64,000 bases of DNA from Planctomycetia bacterium (lineage in GTDB: Bacteria > Planctomycetota > Planctomycetia > Pirellulales > Thermoguttaceae), in NCBI GenBank assembly GCA_030539295.1, contig JAUNSJ010000007.1, positions 62,001 to 126,000 on the forward strand. The letters run 5' to 3'. Shown in pieces: positions 51,354 to 59,737 of the stretch. A program made the position numbers and the translations under genes. The notes beneath the pieces were generated by a model. It made no database searches. It saw only the letters and a program-made list of their open reading frames with translations, and was not told where the DNA came from. Position 1 is the stretch's first letter, and each line of letters opens with the position of its first letter.

Positions 51354-53585
51354 TTAACGTACTTTACAGAGGAATTGCACAACCCCGAACTGACCCGGCT
51401 CAAGTGGGTCAGTTATCTCCCAGCGGAGTACGAGCGACCCTTGGTCATTCGACTTGGACAGGAACTCCGCCTTAACCGAGCTTTTGGCCGAGTTCGCAAC
51501 GTAACTTAAGCGAGCGGAAAGATTATCGACGAGTGTCACGTTCCCGATCGTTTCCGTACCAACATTCTCGAAGCGAAGTGTAAACTCAATCAGTTCGCCG
51601 GGGGCCGCTGCCTCTTTCGACGCAACTTTAACTAATTTAAGCTTTTGCGACTTCGTGCCATTCTCAACGTAGGTAAGCGTTTCCGCTCCTTCGTGATAAA
51701 CATTGGAAGAAGTGAGTATGTTATCGATTTCAACTTCCACACCTTGAAGTTCACTCCATGCGGCCGCGGCGGTCGTTCCGGCCATAAGAAAACTGGTATC
51801 CGCCTCTTTAAGGTCGCCTGTCTTGAGCAGTGCAACCATATCACCAATCCGGGTCTCCAGGGTATTCTCCATGACGTTCTGTTCTCCGGAAGTCGTGTGC
51901 CCTGAAACTTTTGCGTCTATCCCGGTCGGGAGGACCCCCGCTCGCGTCAGATTGGTCTTTTCCTCCTGCATGCGCACATCAATGGCCTGCTCCCCGCGGT
52001 CTGTCAGAGCGGCTTCCCGCAGGTCCGCCATCTGAAGTACAACGTTCTGATCATTTTCCGCCAGGCCGAGCACCTGGCGCACAGACCCGAATCGCGGACT
52101 GTAAATGCAGACCCGGTTCGAAGGCTCGACAAGAATTTTTCCGTCGAGGGTATCGTAATGCGCTATGGTGTCCTCCTGCTCCAAGTAGTGGATATTCCAG
52201 TCGGGAGTCACGTAAGCTTCTCCACGAGCATCGCCGCCGTCGGCAATATATTCACTTCCGGGGCAGTCATCGGGGCGAGACAGAGCCAGACCGGGGCACC
52301 AGGGACACGGATTCTCTGGATTCGCCGTACGCTGCTCCTTTTGCAAAACGGCCCAGGCATCGGCTAGCTTGGGGTCGATTTCCAGCGGCAAGAGCTGCCC
52401 GCCTATCCGCCGATAGTCCAACGGGGCAGGCGAAACCGCGCTTTCCGCTTGCTCCGCTGCCTCTGGGTATGCAAGCAGCGAAGCAAGTTTCGGCATTGCT
52501 TCGCTGTCGGTTTTCGTCGCGGCCGGTAACGTAACCGGCCTGGGCACAGGCATTTGCCCGCGAATAATCAGAGGTTCACCCCGGTCTCGCAGGTCAGCAG
52601 GGGCAGGATCTCCTTGATGAACCGATGTGACCGGCTGGAACATCCAACTTCCTTCCCCGACAGGCTGTGGGAACGTGCTGGCATCCCGCGACGGGACCGG
52701 CGTCTGCCCCGGACCGGCCTGCATTCCCGACCCCGGAGCTTCGTCCGCAACAGGCGACGGAGTGACGACTCCTGCCGGGGTGACCTTGGTCACGGAATTC
52801 GTGCCCGTTCCGTAGGGAGGATTCTGTTCCTGAACCGGAGCGTACTGATAGGGCTGAACCGGCTGCGGGTCTGGAGTCACCGGCAAGGGCGTGCCCGGCG
52901 CCGCGTTTGCGGCAGGAGTTTGACCATTCTGTTGCCACGACGGAGACTCCGTACCGACGCCCGGTTGATAGGAAAGGGGAGTCGTGTCGGCCGGTTGATA
53001 GGTCGGCTGATAGGGAGCAGGGGCACCCGGCTCATAAGCAGGAGCGGAACCGTAACCGGTCGTCTGATAGGGGAGGTTGCTCGCGTTTGGCATGGCCTGC
53101 GCCGGAGCTTGCGACATCTGGTCCAAGGGCGATTGATACGGCGATTGGTAAGCCGAGGCATAAGGAACCGGATTCCCCTGTTGCATCGGGGCCGGCTGGT
53201 ACGCGTTATTGGCAACGGCCGGGCCGGGATAAGGATTATAGGCGACTTGAGCCGGATTCTGCCCCGCGGCTCTTTGCTGCGCCGCGATCTCCTGCATCGA
53301 CTGTGCACCGTGGGGAACCATGCTCCAGTGGGCCGGCATGGTTGACGAACCGTTCTTCTTACCAATCGACTTCGCGAAGCCGAAGGGTCCCGTTTGCTCT
53401 CTCCATTCGCCACTATAGACGTCGCGATAATAGGCCTCTTCCGCCTCATTTTGCGGAGCGTTGGCCGCGTAGGGATCGTTCACTCCTGTCCGACTCATGT
53501 CCGATTTGCATGAGCAGAAGAAGCAACTTCCTACTGCCAGCAGTACAAAGGAGAAAATCCTGGTTCGGGTAACTAAAAGGGACAT
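51354..53585 (-). CDS. Large lipoprotein with Pro/Gln-rich region and DUF11 domain
   Basis: It starts with a lipoprotein signal (FSFVLLAVGSCFFCSCKSD); I choose the ATG at 53585 for that reason, while the frame is open to 53720. A region of about 300 residues is rich in Pro, Gln, Tyr and Ala with loose repeats (YQPTYQPADTTPLSYQPG), probably extended across the cell wall. A Cys-containing domain (NPENPCPWCPGL, REAYVTPDWNIHYLEQ-like) follows, and the C-terminus holds a DUF11-type Ig-like repeat (APGELIEFTLRFENVGTETIGNVTLVDNL, YVANSAKSS). Likely a cell-surface or envelope attachment protein. It ends 15 bases before the larE gene on the same strand. Confidence 0.74.
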   Translation of the reverse strand: MSLLVTRTRIFSFVLLAVGSCFFCSCKSDMSRTGVNDPYAANAPQNEAEEAYYRDVYSGEWREQTGPFGFAKSIGKKNGSSTMPAHWSMVPHGAQSMQEIAAQQRAAGQNPAQVAYNPYPGPAVANNAYQPAPMQQGNPVPYASAYQSPYQSPLDQMSQAPAQAMPNASNLPYQTTGYGSAPAYEPGAPAPYQPTYQPADTTPLSYQPGVGTESPSWQQNGQTPAANAAPGTPLPVTPDPQPVQPYQYAPVQEQNPPYGTGTNSVTKVTPAGVVTPSPVADEAPGSGMQAGPGQTPVPSRDASTFPQPVGEGSWMFQPVTSVHQGDPAPADLRDRGEPLIIRGQMPVPRPVTLPAATKTDSEAMPKLASLLAYPEAAEQAESAVSPAPLDYRRIGGQLLPLEIDPKLADAWAVLQKEQRTANPENPCPWCPGLALSRPDDCPGSEYIADGGDARGEAYVTPDWNIHYLEQEDTIAHYDTLDGKILVEPSNRVCIYSPRFGSVRQVLGLAENDQNVVLQMADLREAALTDRGEQAIDVRMQEEKTNLTRAGVLPTGIDAKVSGHTTSGEQNVMENTLETRIGDMVALLKTGDLKEADTSFLMAGTTAAAAWSELQGVEVEIDNILTSSNVYHEGAETLTYVENGTKSQKLKLVKVASKEAAAPGELIEFTLRFENVGTETIGNVTLVDNLSARLSYVANSAKSSVKAEFLSKSNDQGSLVLRWEITDPLEPGQFGVVQFLCKVR

Positions 53586-53832
53586 CCTTGTCCATCCTTT
53601 CGCACGGTTTTCTAACAAAAACGGTTCCCAATACGACTTCCTGTCACATCGGTTATCGGTCTCCTTGAAACCGATATAATCCACACATCTTATCTTATCG
53701 TCAAAACCAGAACAAATCATTAAAAGAAAATTCCCTTTTATTCATCGGGGCGGTTTAAGTGATAAAATAGGTAAAATACACAGCCTTTAAAAATAAATTT
53801 GGGAAAATTTTGGAAGTTTTCGCGGATTCTGC

Positions 53833-53861
53833 TTGCAAAATGCATACATTTATGTTAGTAT
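53833..53861 (+). promoter_or_regulatory. Sigma-70-type promoter of the third XylR-type gene
   Basis: TTGCAA (53833-53838) and TAGTAT (53856-53861) are 17 bases apart. The leader to ATG 54159 would be about 290 bases. The remaining gap 53586-54158 shows no other gene I can support; the frame running upstream of 54159 to 53880 is unlikely to be translated. Confidence 0.55.
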
Positions 53862-54158
53862 GTAAGTGTCCCAGATGACATGAGTGGTCTACGGATCACA
53901 TCCGGGGGAGTCGATACATTGGCTCGAAGGGTTCCTGCATCCAAAGGCGACGTAAACACGTATAGCGTCCACGGTTCATTTTTCGTAAGTGAGGTTGACG
54001 ATCATGAGTTTCGCTGGCCCAGGTATCCGCACTGGAAGGTTCGGGCTCCCATAAATGTTCTCGATCACTCTTGTCTTTGGGACTTTTTTTGTGCGCAGCC
54101 GGGCCTGTATCCCGGGTTCAAAGTCAGTCCGATCTTTCTGTTTAGAGGAGACAGCGCC

Positions 54159-55328
54159 ATGTCGGCCCCAACGACGGCGACCAGGAAATACAAGGTTGCT
54201 CTATTAATAGAAACGTCGCGGGAGTATGCCCGTGGTCTTCTCCGCGGAATCGCACTCTGGAATCAAAAGCACGGCGCGTTCGCCTGTGAGTTTCAGCCGT
54301 ATGGGCTGTCGGAACTGCCCACCAACTGGCTCAAGAACTGGAATGGCGACGGCGTTCTCGTACGCATCGACAATAAAGAGATGGAAGAGGTCGTGCTCGC
54401 TTCCGGGCTGCCGGCCATCGACCTTCGAAGTTCGCAACCGAATCCGCGCGTGCTCGTTATGGGCGTCGACAACGTCGCCATAGCCCATATGGCCTTTGAG
54501 CATTTGCACGACGCCGGTTTTGTTCATTACGCATTTTGCGGCACACGTCGACACATCAACGTCTACGACGACCAGCGGCGGGAATATTTTCGTGAACTGG
54601 TCGAAGAGGCCGGTCTGACCTGCGATGATTTTCCGGCCGAACGGGTCTCGCAAAGAGGAAAAGTTCGCGATAATGAACTGCACGCAATCGCCAAATGGCT
54701 CAAGACTCTGCCGATTCCAACGGCCGTTATGGCCTGCAAAGACGACCGCGGCATACAAGTGCTGGAAGCGGCGCGACTCATCGGACGTAAAATTCCCGAC
54801 GAGCTTGCTATTCTTTCCGTCGATAACGACCCCTTCTTTTGCAACCTGGCCGACCCGTCTCTTACCAGTATCGATACGAACAGCGACCATATCGGCTACG
54901 AGGCGGCCGCTCAGCTCTACCGCATGATGCAAGGCGAAACGTGTCACCATCGAACGATTCTTTTTCCACCGCGTGAAGTCGTTAAGCGTCGCTCAACCGA
55001 CGTCCTGGCCATCTCCAATCGGAAAGAAGCGGAAATTCTCGGATACCTTCGCGAAATGGCGCTGGCCGGGCTTACCGTTCGCGACGTCGCTGAACATTTC
55101 GATATTTCCATAAGTCATCTGGAACGCCTGTCAAAGAAATATTTCAATCGAACGCCGAAAGAAGAAATGTTCCGCGTTCAAATCGAAGAAGCCAAGAAAC
55201 TGCTCAAACGCACCCGACTTTCGCTCAATCATGTCGCTGTTCAGTCGGGCTTTCGTTCTGTTTCGTATTTCATGACGACCTTTAAGCGTGTGACCGGCTA
55301 TTCCGCTATGGGCTGGCGTGGCGAATAA
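54159..55328 (+). CDS. XylR-type transcriptional regulator: sugar-binding domain plus AraC HTH
   Basis: This is the third member of the type in the window: a sensor domain (VALLIETSREYARGLLRGI, DELAILSVDNDPFFCNLADPSLTSI, IGYEAAAQLYRMM) and a C-terminal AraC HTH (DVAEHFDISISHLERLSKKYF ... SGFRSVSYFMTTFKRVTGYS). ATG 54159 is preceded by AGAGGAG with 8-base spacing and matches the start of the two paralogues; the frame is open back to 53880. It stands alone, between the DUF11 lipoprotein (divergent) and the DUF1080 gene (convergent), so its target operon is elsewhere or is itself. Confidence 0.9.
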   Translation: MSAPTTATRKYKVALLIETSREYARGLLRGIALWNQKHGAFACEFQPYGLSELPTNWLKNWNGDGVLVRIDNKEMEEVVLASGLPAIDLRSSQPNPRVLVMGVDNVAIAHMAFEHLHDAGFVHYAFCGTRRHINVYDDQRREYFRELVEEAGLTCDDFPAERVSQRGKVRDNELHAIAKWLKTLPIPTAVMACKDDRGIQVLEAARLIGRKIPDELAILSVDNDPFFCNLADPSLTSIDTNSDHIGYEAAAQLYRMMQGETCHHRTILFPPREVVKRRSTDVLAISNRKEAEILGYLREMALAGLTVRDVAEHFDISISHLERLSKKYFNRTPKEEMFRVQIEEAKKLLKRTRLSLNHVAVQSGFRSVSYFMTTFKRVTGYSAMGWRGE

Positions 55329-55372
55329 TACGAAAGTCCACGGCTCGCTCGCAAAAATTCTGCCCAGGAGGG

Positions 55373-56017
55373 CTACAGCGTGCGATACCGAATGGAACGA
55401 ATCGCGCCGTAACAGACCCAGGAGGCAAACCCGAGTGGACGACACGACATCATCTCCAGGCGAACACTCAACTGCTGGCCGCGTATATCCGCCTTGACAA
55501 CCTCCTCGTCGTCGATACTGACGGTAATGGACTCGTCGGTAACTTTAATGCGGAACGTATACCACACCTTGTCTTTAAAATCGTAGCTGCTCGATGAGGA
55601 GTTTTCCGACGCGTCCAGACCATTCAAGGACGAAAGTCCGACCAAAGTTCCGCCCCAGCCGCCATTAACAAAAGTGCAGAAGGAATCTCCTACGGGAAAG
55701 GTCGCCGCCGCAAAAAAATCGCAGCCCTGAACCCGCATGGCGGAATATTCAAGCTCGTAATTCGTTGTGGGAAACGGATGCTCTTCGTCCGTATAACGTA
55801 TGCCAGTAGCCACCACGCCTGGCTTGAGCTGAATCGCTCCGCTTTCTACAACCGTTTCACCACTCTTGTAGTTCTTCGCCGTCTGCCAGACGCCCAGGGT
55901 TTGGCCGTCAAAAAGAGAGATCCAGCCCTCGTCGTCCGCCTGCGCGCCAACCGGAGCCGCCAGGAGCAGGAGAAGCAGACAAAATAATAGCCGACACAAC
56001 GAACCAGTCCTTCTCAT
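55373..56017 (-). CDS. Exported DUF1080 (3-keto-disaccharide hydrolase-like) protein
   Basis: A signal peptide (MRRTGSLCRLLFCLLLLLLA) precedes a concanavalin-like DUF1080 domain: GWISLFDGQTLGVWQ at its start, then SAMRVQGCDFFAAATFPVG and a final strand SIRYRTL. Characterised members act on 3-keto-glycosides. I start at ATG 56017 (CAGGAGAAG ahead); a much longer frame to 56440 is the opposite strand of the aminotransferase and is not real. The gene is 101 bases from the aminotransferase gene. Confidence 0.85.
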   Translation of the reverse strand: MRRTGSLCRLLFCLLLLLLAAPVGAQADDEGWISLFDGQTLGVWQTAKNYKSGETVVESGAIQLKPGVVATGIRYTDEEHPFPTTNYELEYSAMRVQGCDFFAAATFPVGDSFCTFVNGGWGGTLVGLSSLNGLDASENSSSSSYDFKDKVWYTFRIKVTDESITVSIDDEEVVKADIRGQQLSVRLEMMSCRPLGFASWVCYGAIRSIRYRTL

Positions 56018-56117
56018 GACACTTCTCCTGTAAACACTAAAACCATCTTCATTATTACCCGCCCCGACCAGAGGCGGGTTACTCTTCCCATTATTAAGCC
56101 CCTTACGCGGCATCCCC

Positions 56118-57311
56118 TTATTCAGCAAGGAATTCGGCAATCCGGTCGAAGGCCATGGCCAGGTTATCCATACTCGTTGCGAACGAGGCACGGGCATAGC
56201 CTTCAGCGCCAAAAGCACTTCCCATAACCGTAGCCACTTTTTTCTTCGCCAGCAGTTCCAAACACCACTGCTCACTGTTATCAATTTGGACACCGTTGTA
56301 TTTGCGACCCAGGTGCTCCTTAATATTAAAGAAGCAGTAGAAAGCGCCGCCCATTTCGGGGCACGACAGTCCGGGTATGCCCGCGACGCGGCCGGCAACA
56401 TAATCGCGCCTCTTGCTGAATTCGGCCAGCATGGTCGCAACGCAGCTCTGGTCCCCAGTCACCGCTGCCAAGGCCGCGTATTGACTTATACTGCAGGGAT
56501 TCGATGTTTCCTGACTTTGCAAACTCGCCATCTTCTTGGCTATGTTCTCCGGGGCCAGAGTCCAACCGATTCGCCAGCCCGTCATGGCATAAGTCTTACT
56601 CACACCATTAACCAAAATGGTTCGCTCCTGAAGACCGTCACGCAACGTCGGAAAACTGTAGAACTTGTTGTCGCCATAAATGAGTCGGTCGTATATTTCA
56701 TCCGCCAGAACGAACAGATTCTTCTCCAGAACGACGTCAGCCAAGGCTTCCAAATCCTCTTTCCGATAGATACTGCCGGTCGGATTCGACGGACTGCACA
56801 GAAGGAGCATACGCGTCTTCGGCGTTATCGCCTGACGTAGCGCCTCGGCCGTCAGCTTGAAGTTGTTCGCCTGGTCCGTCTGGATGATTACCGGAACGGC
56901 CCCCGACAGCTTGACAAGCTCGGCATAGCTGACCCAGTAAGGAGCGGGAATAATAACCTCGTCGCCTGGATCGAGCGTGCAGAAGAAAGCATTGTGCAAG
57001 GCATGCTTCGCACCATTGGAGATCACACAGGAGGTGGGCGCATAGGTCAGACCACATCGCTTCTGATACTCTTCGACCACGGCTTTCTTCAACTCGGGAA
57101 TACCACTGGCAACCGTGTAATGAGTGCGGCCGGCGGCCAAGGCGTCTATTGCGGCTTGGCAGATATGTTCCGGCGTTTTAAAGTCAGGCTCGCCAAGACT
57201 GAGATCATAAACCGTTTCTCCCGACGCTTTAAGCTCTTTCGCCTTGGCCGCCATGGCTAACGTTGCCGACGGCTGCATATTTTGAACGATTTTCGACAGG
57301 GCAATGGTCAT
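56118..57311 (-). CDS. PLP-dependent class I/II aminotransferase (aspartate aminotransferase, Ib type)
   Basis: A 397-residue fold-type I enzyme. Recognisable features: VYDLSLGEPDFKTPEHI, HYTVASGIPELK, SPSNPTGSIYRKEDLE, ADEIYDRLIYG, and the PLP-lysine in VNGVSKTYAMTGWRIGW with the conserved Arg in the GWRIG segment. It exchanges amino groups between aspartate and 2-oxoglutarate, or a related pair. ATG 57311 is preceded by AAGGAGATC. The gene is just past a terminator of the tRNA transcript, so it must have its own promoter. Confidence 0.92.
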   Translation of the reverse strand: MTIALSKIVQNMQPSATLAMAAKAKELKASGETVYDLSLGEPDFKTPEHICQAAIDALAAGRTHYTVASGIPELKKAVVEEYQKRCGLTYAPTSCVISNGAKHALHNAFFCTLDPGDEVIIPAPYWVSYAELVKLSGAVPVIIQTDQANNFKLTAEALRQAITPKTRMLLLCSPSNPTGSIYRKEDLEALADVVLEKNLFVLADEIYDRLIYGDNKFYSFPTLRDGLQERTILVNGVSKTYAMTGWRIGWTLAPENIAKKMASLQSQETSNPCSISQYAALAAVTGDQSCVATMLAEFSKRRDYVAGRVAGIPGLSCPEMGGAFYCFFNIKEHLGRKYNGVQIDNSEQWCLELLAKKKVATVMGSAFGAEGYARASFATSMDNLAMAFDRIAEFLAE

Positions 57312-57352
57312 TCCAGGATCTCCTTACTGTACACAGCTTGCTTTTGTGGCAT

Positions 57353-57373
57353 AAAAAAAGGCCCATTTGGGCC
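57353..57373 (-). terminator. Rho-independent terminator after tRNA-Leu
   Basis: GGCCCA (57360-57365) pairs with TGGGCC (57368-57373) around a short loop; on the minus strand seven T residues follow (57359-57353). It lies about 110 bases downstream of tRNA-Leu. Confidence 0.7.
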
Positions 57374-57482
57374 GTTTGTGGGGAAACTCCGCCCAAGCGG
57401 TGTTTCAAGGGACGTCTCTCAGAGCCGGGCAGGACCAAGGATTATACCCGACCAACCCGACTCGTTTAAAGAGCGGTCTAAG

Positions 57483-57568
57483 TGCCGAAGAGAGGACTCG
57501 AACCTCCACCTCCCGTTAAGAAGACTAGGACCTGAACCTAGCGCGTCTGCCAGTTCCGCCACTTCGGC
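57483..57568 (-). tRNA. tRNA-Leu (anticodon CAG)
   Basis: Acceptor stem GCCGAAG (57568-57562) pairs with CTTCGGC (57490-57484). The anticodon arm is CTAGG-TTCAGGT-CCTAG, with CAG in the loop. A long variable arm and the T arm GGAGG-TTCGAGT-CCTCT are present, as expected for a class II tRNA. The 3' CCA is not encoded; the discriminator base is A. Confidence 0.95.
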
Positions 57569-57607
57569 TTTTTGTAGGTTTTACGCCGGGCTTAACCCAA
57601 AAGGAAA

Positions 57608-57678
57608 CAACCCGGCAAGGATTCGAACCTTGACTAAGGGAACCAAAATCCCTGGTGCTGCCATTACACCACCGGGTT
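57608..57678 (-). tRNA. tRNA-Gln (anticodon TTG)
   Basis: Acceptor stem AACCCGG pairs with CCGGGTT; anticodon arm AGGGA-TTTTGGT-TCCCT gives anticodon UUG; T arm CAAGG-TTCGAAT-CCTTG. The discriminator is G, usual for tRNA-Gln. CCA is not encoded. It precedes tRNA-Leu by 39 bases on the same transcript. Confidence 0.95.
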
Positions 57679-57725
57679 ACTTTATATCCTAAAGGTTCGC
57701 AAACCCCTGCACCTTCAATATGAGT

Positions 57726-57753
57726 AATTTACCCCTTTTTTATTTTTCGACAA
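57726..57753 (-). promoter_or_regulatory. Possible promoter of the two tRNA genes
   Basis: On the minus strand TTGTCG (57753-57748) and TAAATT (57731-57726) are 16 bases apart, ahead of tRNA-Gln. It is a weak match; reading through from rplS is also possible. Confidence 0.35.
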
Positions 57754-57932
57754 GGGGGACTCCTGCCGTCCGGAAAAAAGACACGAAATCCGCGCTCCCT
57801 TTTGCCCAAATCGTTTCGAAATGGGTCCGAACGGCCGAAACTCCGGAAAAAAGGACCGACCCGCACTTGGCTCATACGCGGCACGTAAAACGACCATGCC
57901 TGAAACGAGCGACGAGTCGGACCACCAGGAAG

Positions 57933-58373
57933 TTACTCCGCCGCCTTTTTCGCTTCCCGACGTGCGGCTTTCGCCTTCTTCCCTCGCTTCATCTTGCTCG
58001 TCTTGGCAACGTCCGCGGCTCGCTCGACACGGCGCTCGGTCAAACGGACAGCCTTACCAACACGGTCACGCAGGAAGTACAGCTTCGCGCGTCGAACCAC
58101 CGCCGAACGCACAACTTCCACCTTCGCAATTCGCGGCGAATGTACCGGGAACTTACGCTCCACACCTTCCCCGGCAACAACGCGTCGCACGGTGAACATC
58201 TCGCGACTCCCGCCTCCGTTCCTCGCGATAACAACACCGTTGAAAATCTGAATACGTTCTTTGCCGCCTTCAAAAATTCGGCAATGCACATTGACCGTGT
58301 CTCCAACCTCAAAGACGGAGACGTTTTCTTTCTTCGCGCGTCCTTCAATACTTCTAATAATATCCTGACTCAC
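57933..58373 (-). CDS. rplS: 50S ribosomal protein L19
   Basis: L19 features: [79 protein letters not shown]. The C-terminal tail is longer than usual and basic ([20 protein letters not shown]). L19 sits at the subunit interface. It is last in the operon ffh-rpsP-trmD-rplS. Confidence 0.97.
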   Translation of the reverse strand: MSQDIIRSIEGRAKKENVSVFEVGDTVNVHCRIFEGGKERIQIFNGVVIARNGGGSREMFTVRRVVAGEGVERKFPVHSPRIAKVEVVRSAVVRRAKLYFLRDRVGKAVRLTERRVERAADVAKTSKMKRGKKAKAARREAKKAAE

Positions 58374-58568
58374 GACCTACCTCATTTCTTACAAAATGGT
58401 TAACAATGGGAACACGTTAAGAACTCCCGGCACAAAACACTCCGGGCTAAAAGGAAGACGTCTTGTCGGCGTCAACCCGCATTCCACTATGGTTTTCAAG
58501 AACTCGCCAAACGCGTTCGCGCTCCGCCAATTCCGACCTTCGCTCGCTGGGCGATGCCAAGGATTTTT

Positions 58569-59261
58569 TTAATTTTCCAGCAAGTCACTACGCCGTGCCC
58601 GGGTTCGTTCCACCCGGTTATTCGCACGCCACTGGTCGACTGCCTTATGGTCGCCACTGAGGAGCACATCGGGGACCGTAAGTCCACGATACTCGCGAGG
58701 GCGCGTGTACTGTGCGTCTTTCAAAAGGCGATTCCCCTTGGAAAAGGAATCGATATGCGCGGACTCTTCTTTTCCAAGAGCGCCGGGCAACAGACGCATA
58801 ACCGTTTCAATCACGGCCATCGCGGCAACTTCACCCCCATTCAGGACGAAATCACCCAGGGACAACTCGTCGGGCGTCAGAATATCGGCGATGCGCTGGT
58901 CGAAACCTTCGTAGCGCCCGCACAGGAGCAGGATGCGGTCCCGTTCGGCATATTCTTCCGCTACTTGCTGATTGAAACGACGTCCTTGGGGCGACAGCAT
59001 GACCAAATGGCCCGGGTCGCTTTCCAGACGTTGGATATCTTCAACGCAAGGGACAACGCGATCGACTTTGAGCACCATACCAGGGCCACCGCCAAAAGGA
59101 CGATCATCCATCGTCTGATGGCGATCCTTGGCCCAGTCCCGCATATTGTGACAATGGACTTGCAAAAGCCCGCCACGAATCGCCTCGGCCAGCATACTCT
59201 CGTGCAGATAGCTGTCGAACATGGCTGGGAACAGTGTCAGGACGTCAAATCGCACAGGCAA
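58569..59261 (-). CDS. trmD: tRNA (guanine-N1-)-methyltransferase TrmD
   Basis: TrmD methylates G37 of some tRNAs. SPOUT-knot features: VLTLFPAMF at the start, DDRPFGGGPGMVLKVDRV, LSPQGRRFNQQVAEE, LLCGRYEGFDQRI and LSLGDFVLNGGEVAAMAVIE. Length (230) fits. It is 14 bases after rpsP and 195 bases before rplS. Confidence 0.97.
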   Translation of the reverse strand: MPVRFDVLTLFPAMFDSYLHESMLAEAIRGGLLQVHCHNMRDWAKDRHQTMDDRPFGGGPGMVLKVDRVVPCVEDIQRLESDPGHLVMLSPQGRRFNQQVAEEYAERDRILLLCGRYEGFDQRIADILTPDELSLGDFVLNGGEVAAMAVIETVMRLLPGALGKEESAHIDSFSKGNRLLKDAQYTRPREYRGLTVPDVLLSGDHKAVDQWRANNRVERTRARRSDLLEN

Positions 59262-59275
59262 CTCCCCGGCCGAAC

Positions 59276-59644
59276 TTACTCGGCGGCGGGAGCGGCGGCT
59301 TCGCTGGTATAACCGGCCGGAGCGGTCGCGGCAGCGCGACGCGTGCGACTGGCCGCCAACTTGGCCAACGCCGTCTCTTGCTGCGACAGGTTCGTGCCTT
59401 TACTCCCGTACTTCTTAATGAGTACTTCCACCTTGTCACTCGGCTTGGCACCAACACTAAGCCAATAATCAATACGCTCTCCTTTAAGAACGGCTCGGGC
59501 ATCGGTCTCGGGGACCATGGGATCATAATATCCCAGTTCCTCAAGTACACGACCGTCACGGGGACTTCTCACGTCCATAGCACACACGCGGAAAAACGGG
59601 CGATGCCGACGTCCAAATTTTTTCAGTCTGATTCGAACTGCCAC
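59276..59644 (-). CDS. rpsP: 30S ribosomal protein S16
   Basis: The family start MAVRIRLKKFGRRHRPFFRV and the following DGRVLEELGYYDPMVPE are typical of S16. The C-terminal ~40 residues are Ala-rich and longer than in E. coli. It follows ffh by about 93 bases; trmD comes next without the rimM gene usually found between them. Confidence 0.97.
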   Translation of the reverse strand: MAVRIRLKKFGRRHRPFFRVCAMDVRSPRDGRVLEELGYYDPMVPETDARAVLKGERIDYWLSVGAKPSDKVEVLIKKYGSKGTNLSQQETALAKLAASRTRRAAATAPAGYTSEAAAPAAE

Positions 59645-59737
59645 TACTACTCCTCACAAAAAATGGTTAACACGGATGTTTCTGTTTATGGTTGCTCGAA
59701 ATCGAATATTGTGGTCTTCACAATACACAATCTCGGG

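Noticed and set aside
52000-53300. Tandem repeats in the Pro/Gln-rich lipoprotein gene as a CRISPR or satellite array
   Set aside because: The repeats are loose, coding and irregular; no constant repeat-spacer pattern.
53880-54158. N-terminal extension of the third XylR-type regulator
   Set aside because: A well-spaced AGAGGAG precedes ATG 54159 and the two paralogues begin at the same domain; the extension shows no domain.
56018-56440. Long frame upstream of the DUF1080 gene
   Set aside because: It is on the same strand as, but out of frame with, the aminotransferase gene end and has no start context; the signal peptide begins at 56017.
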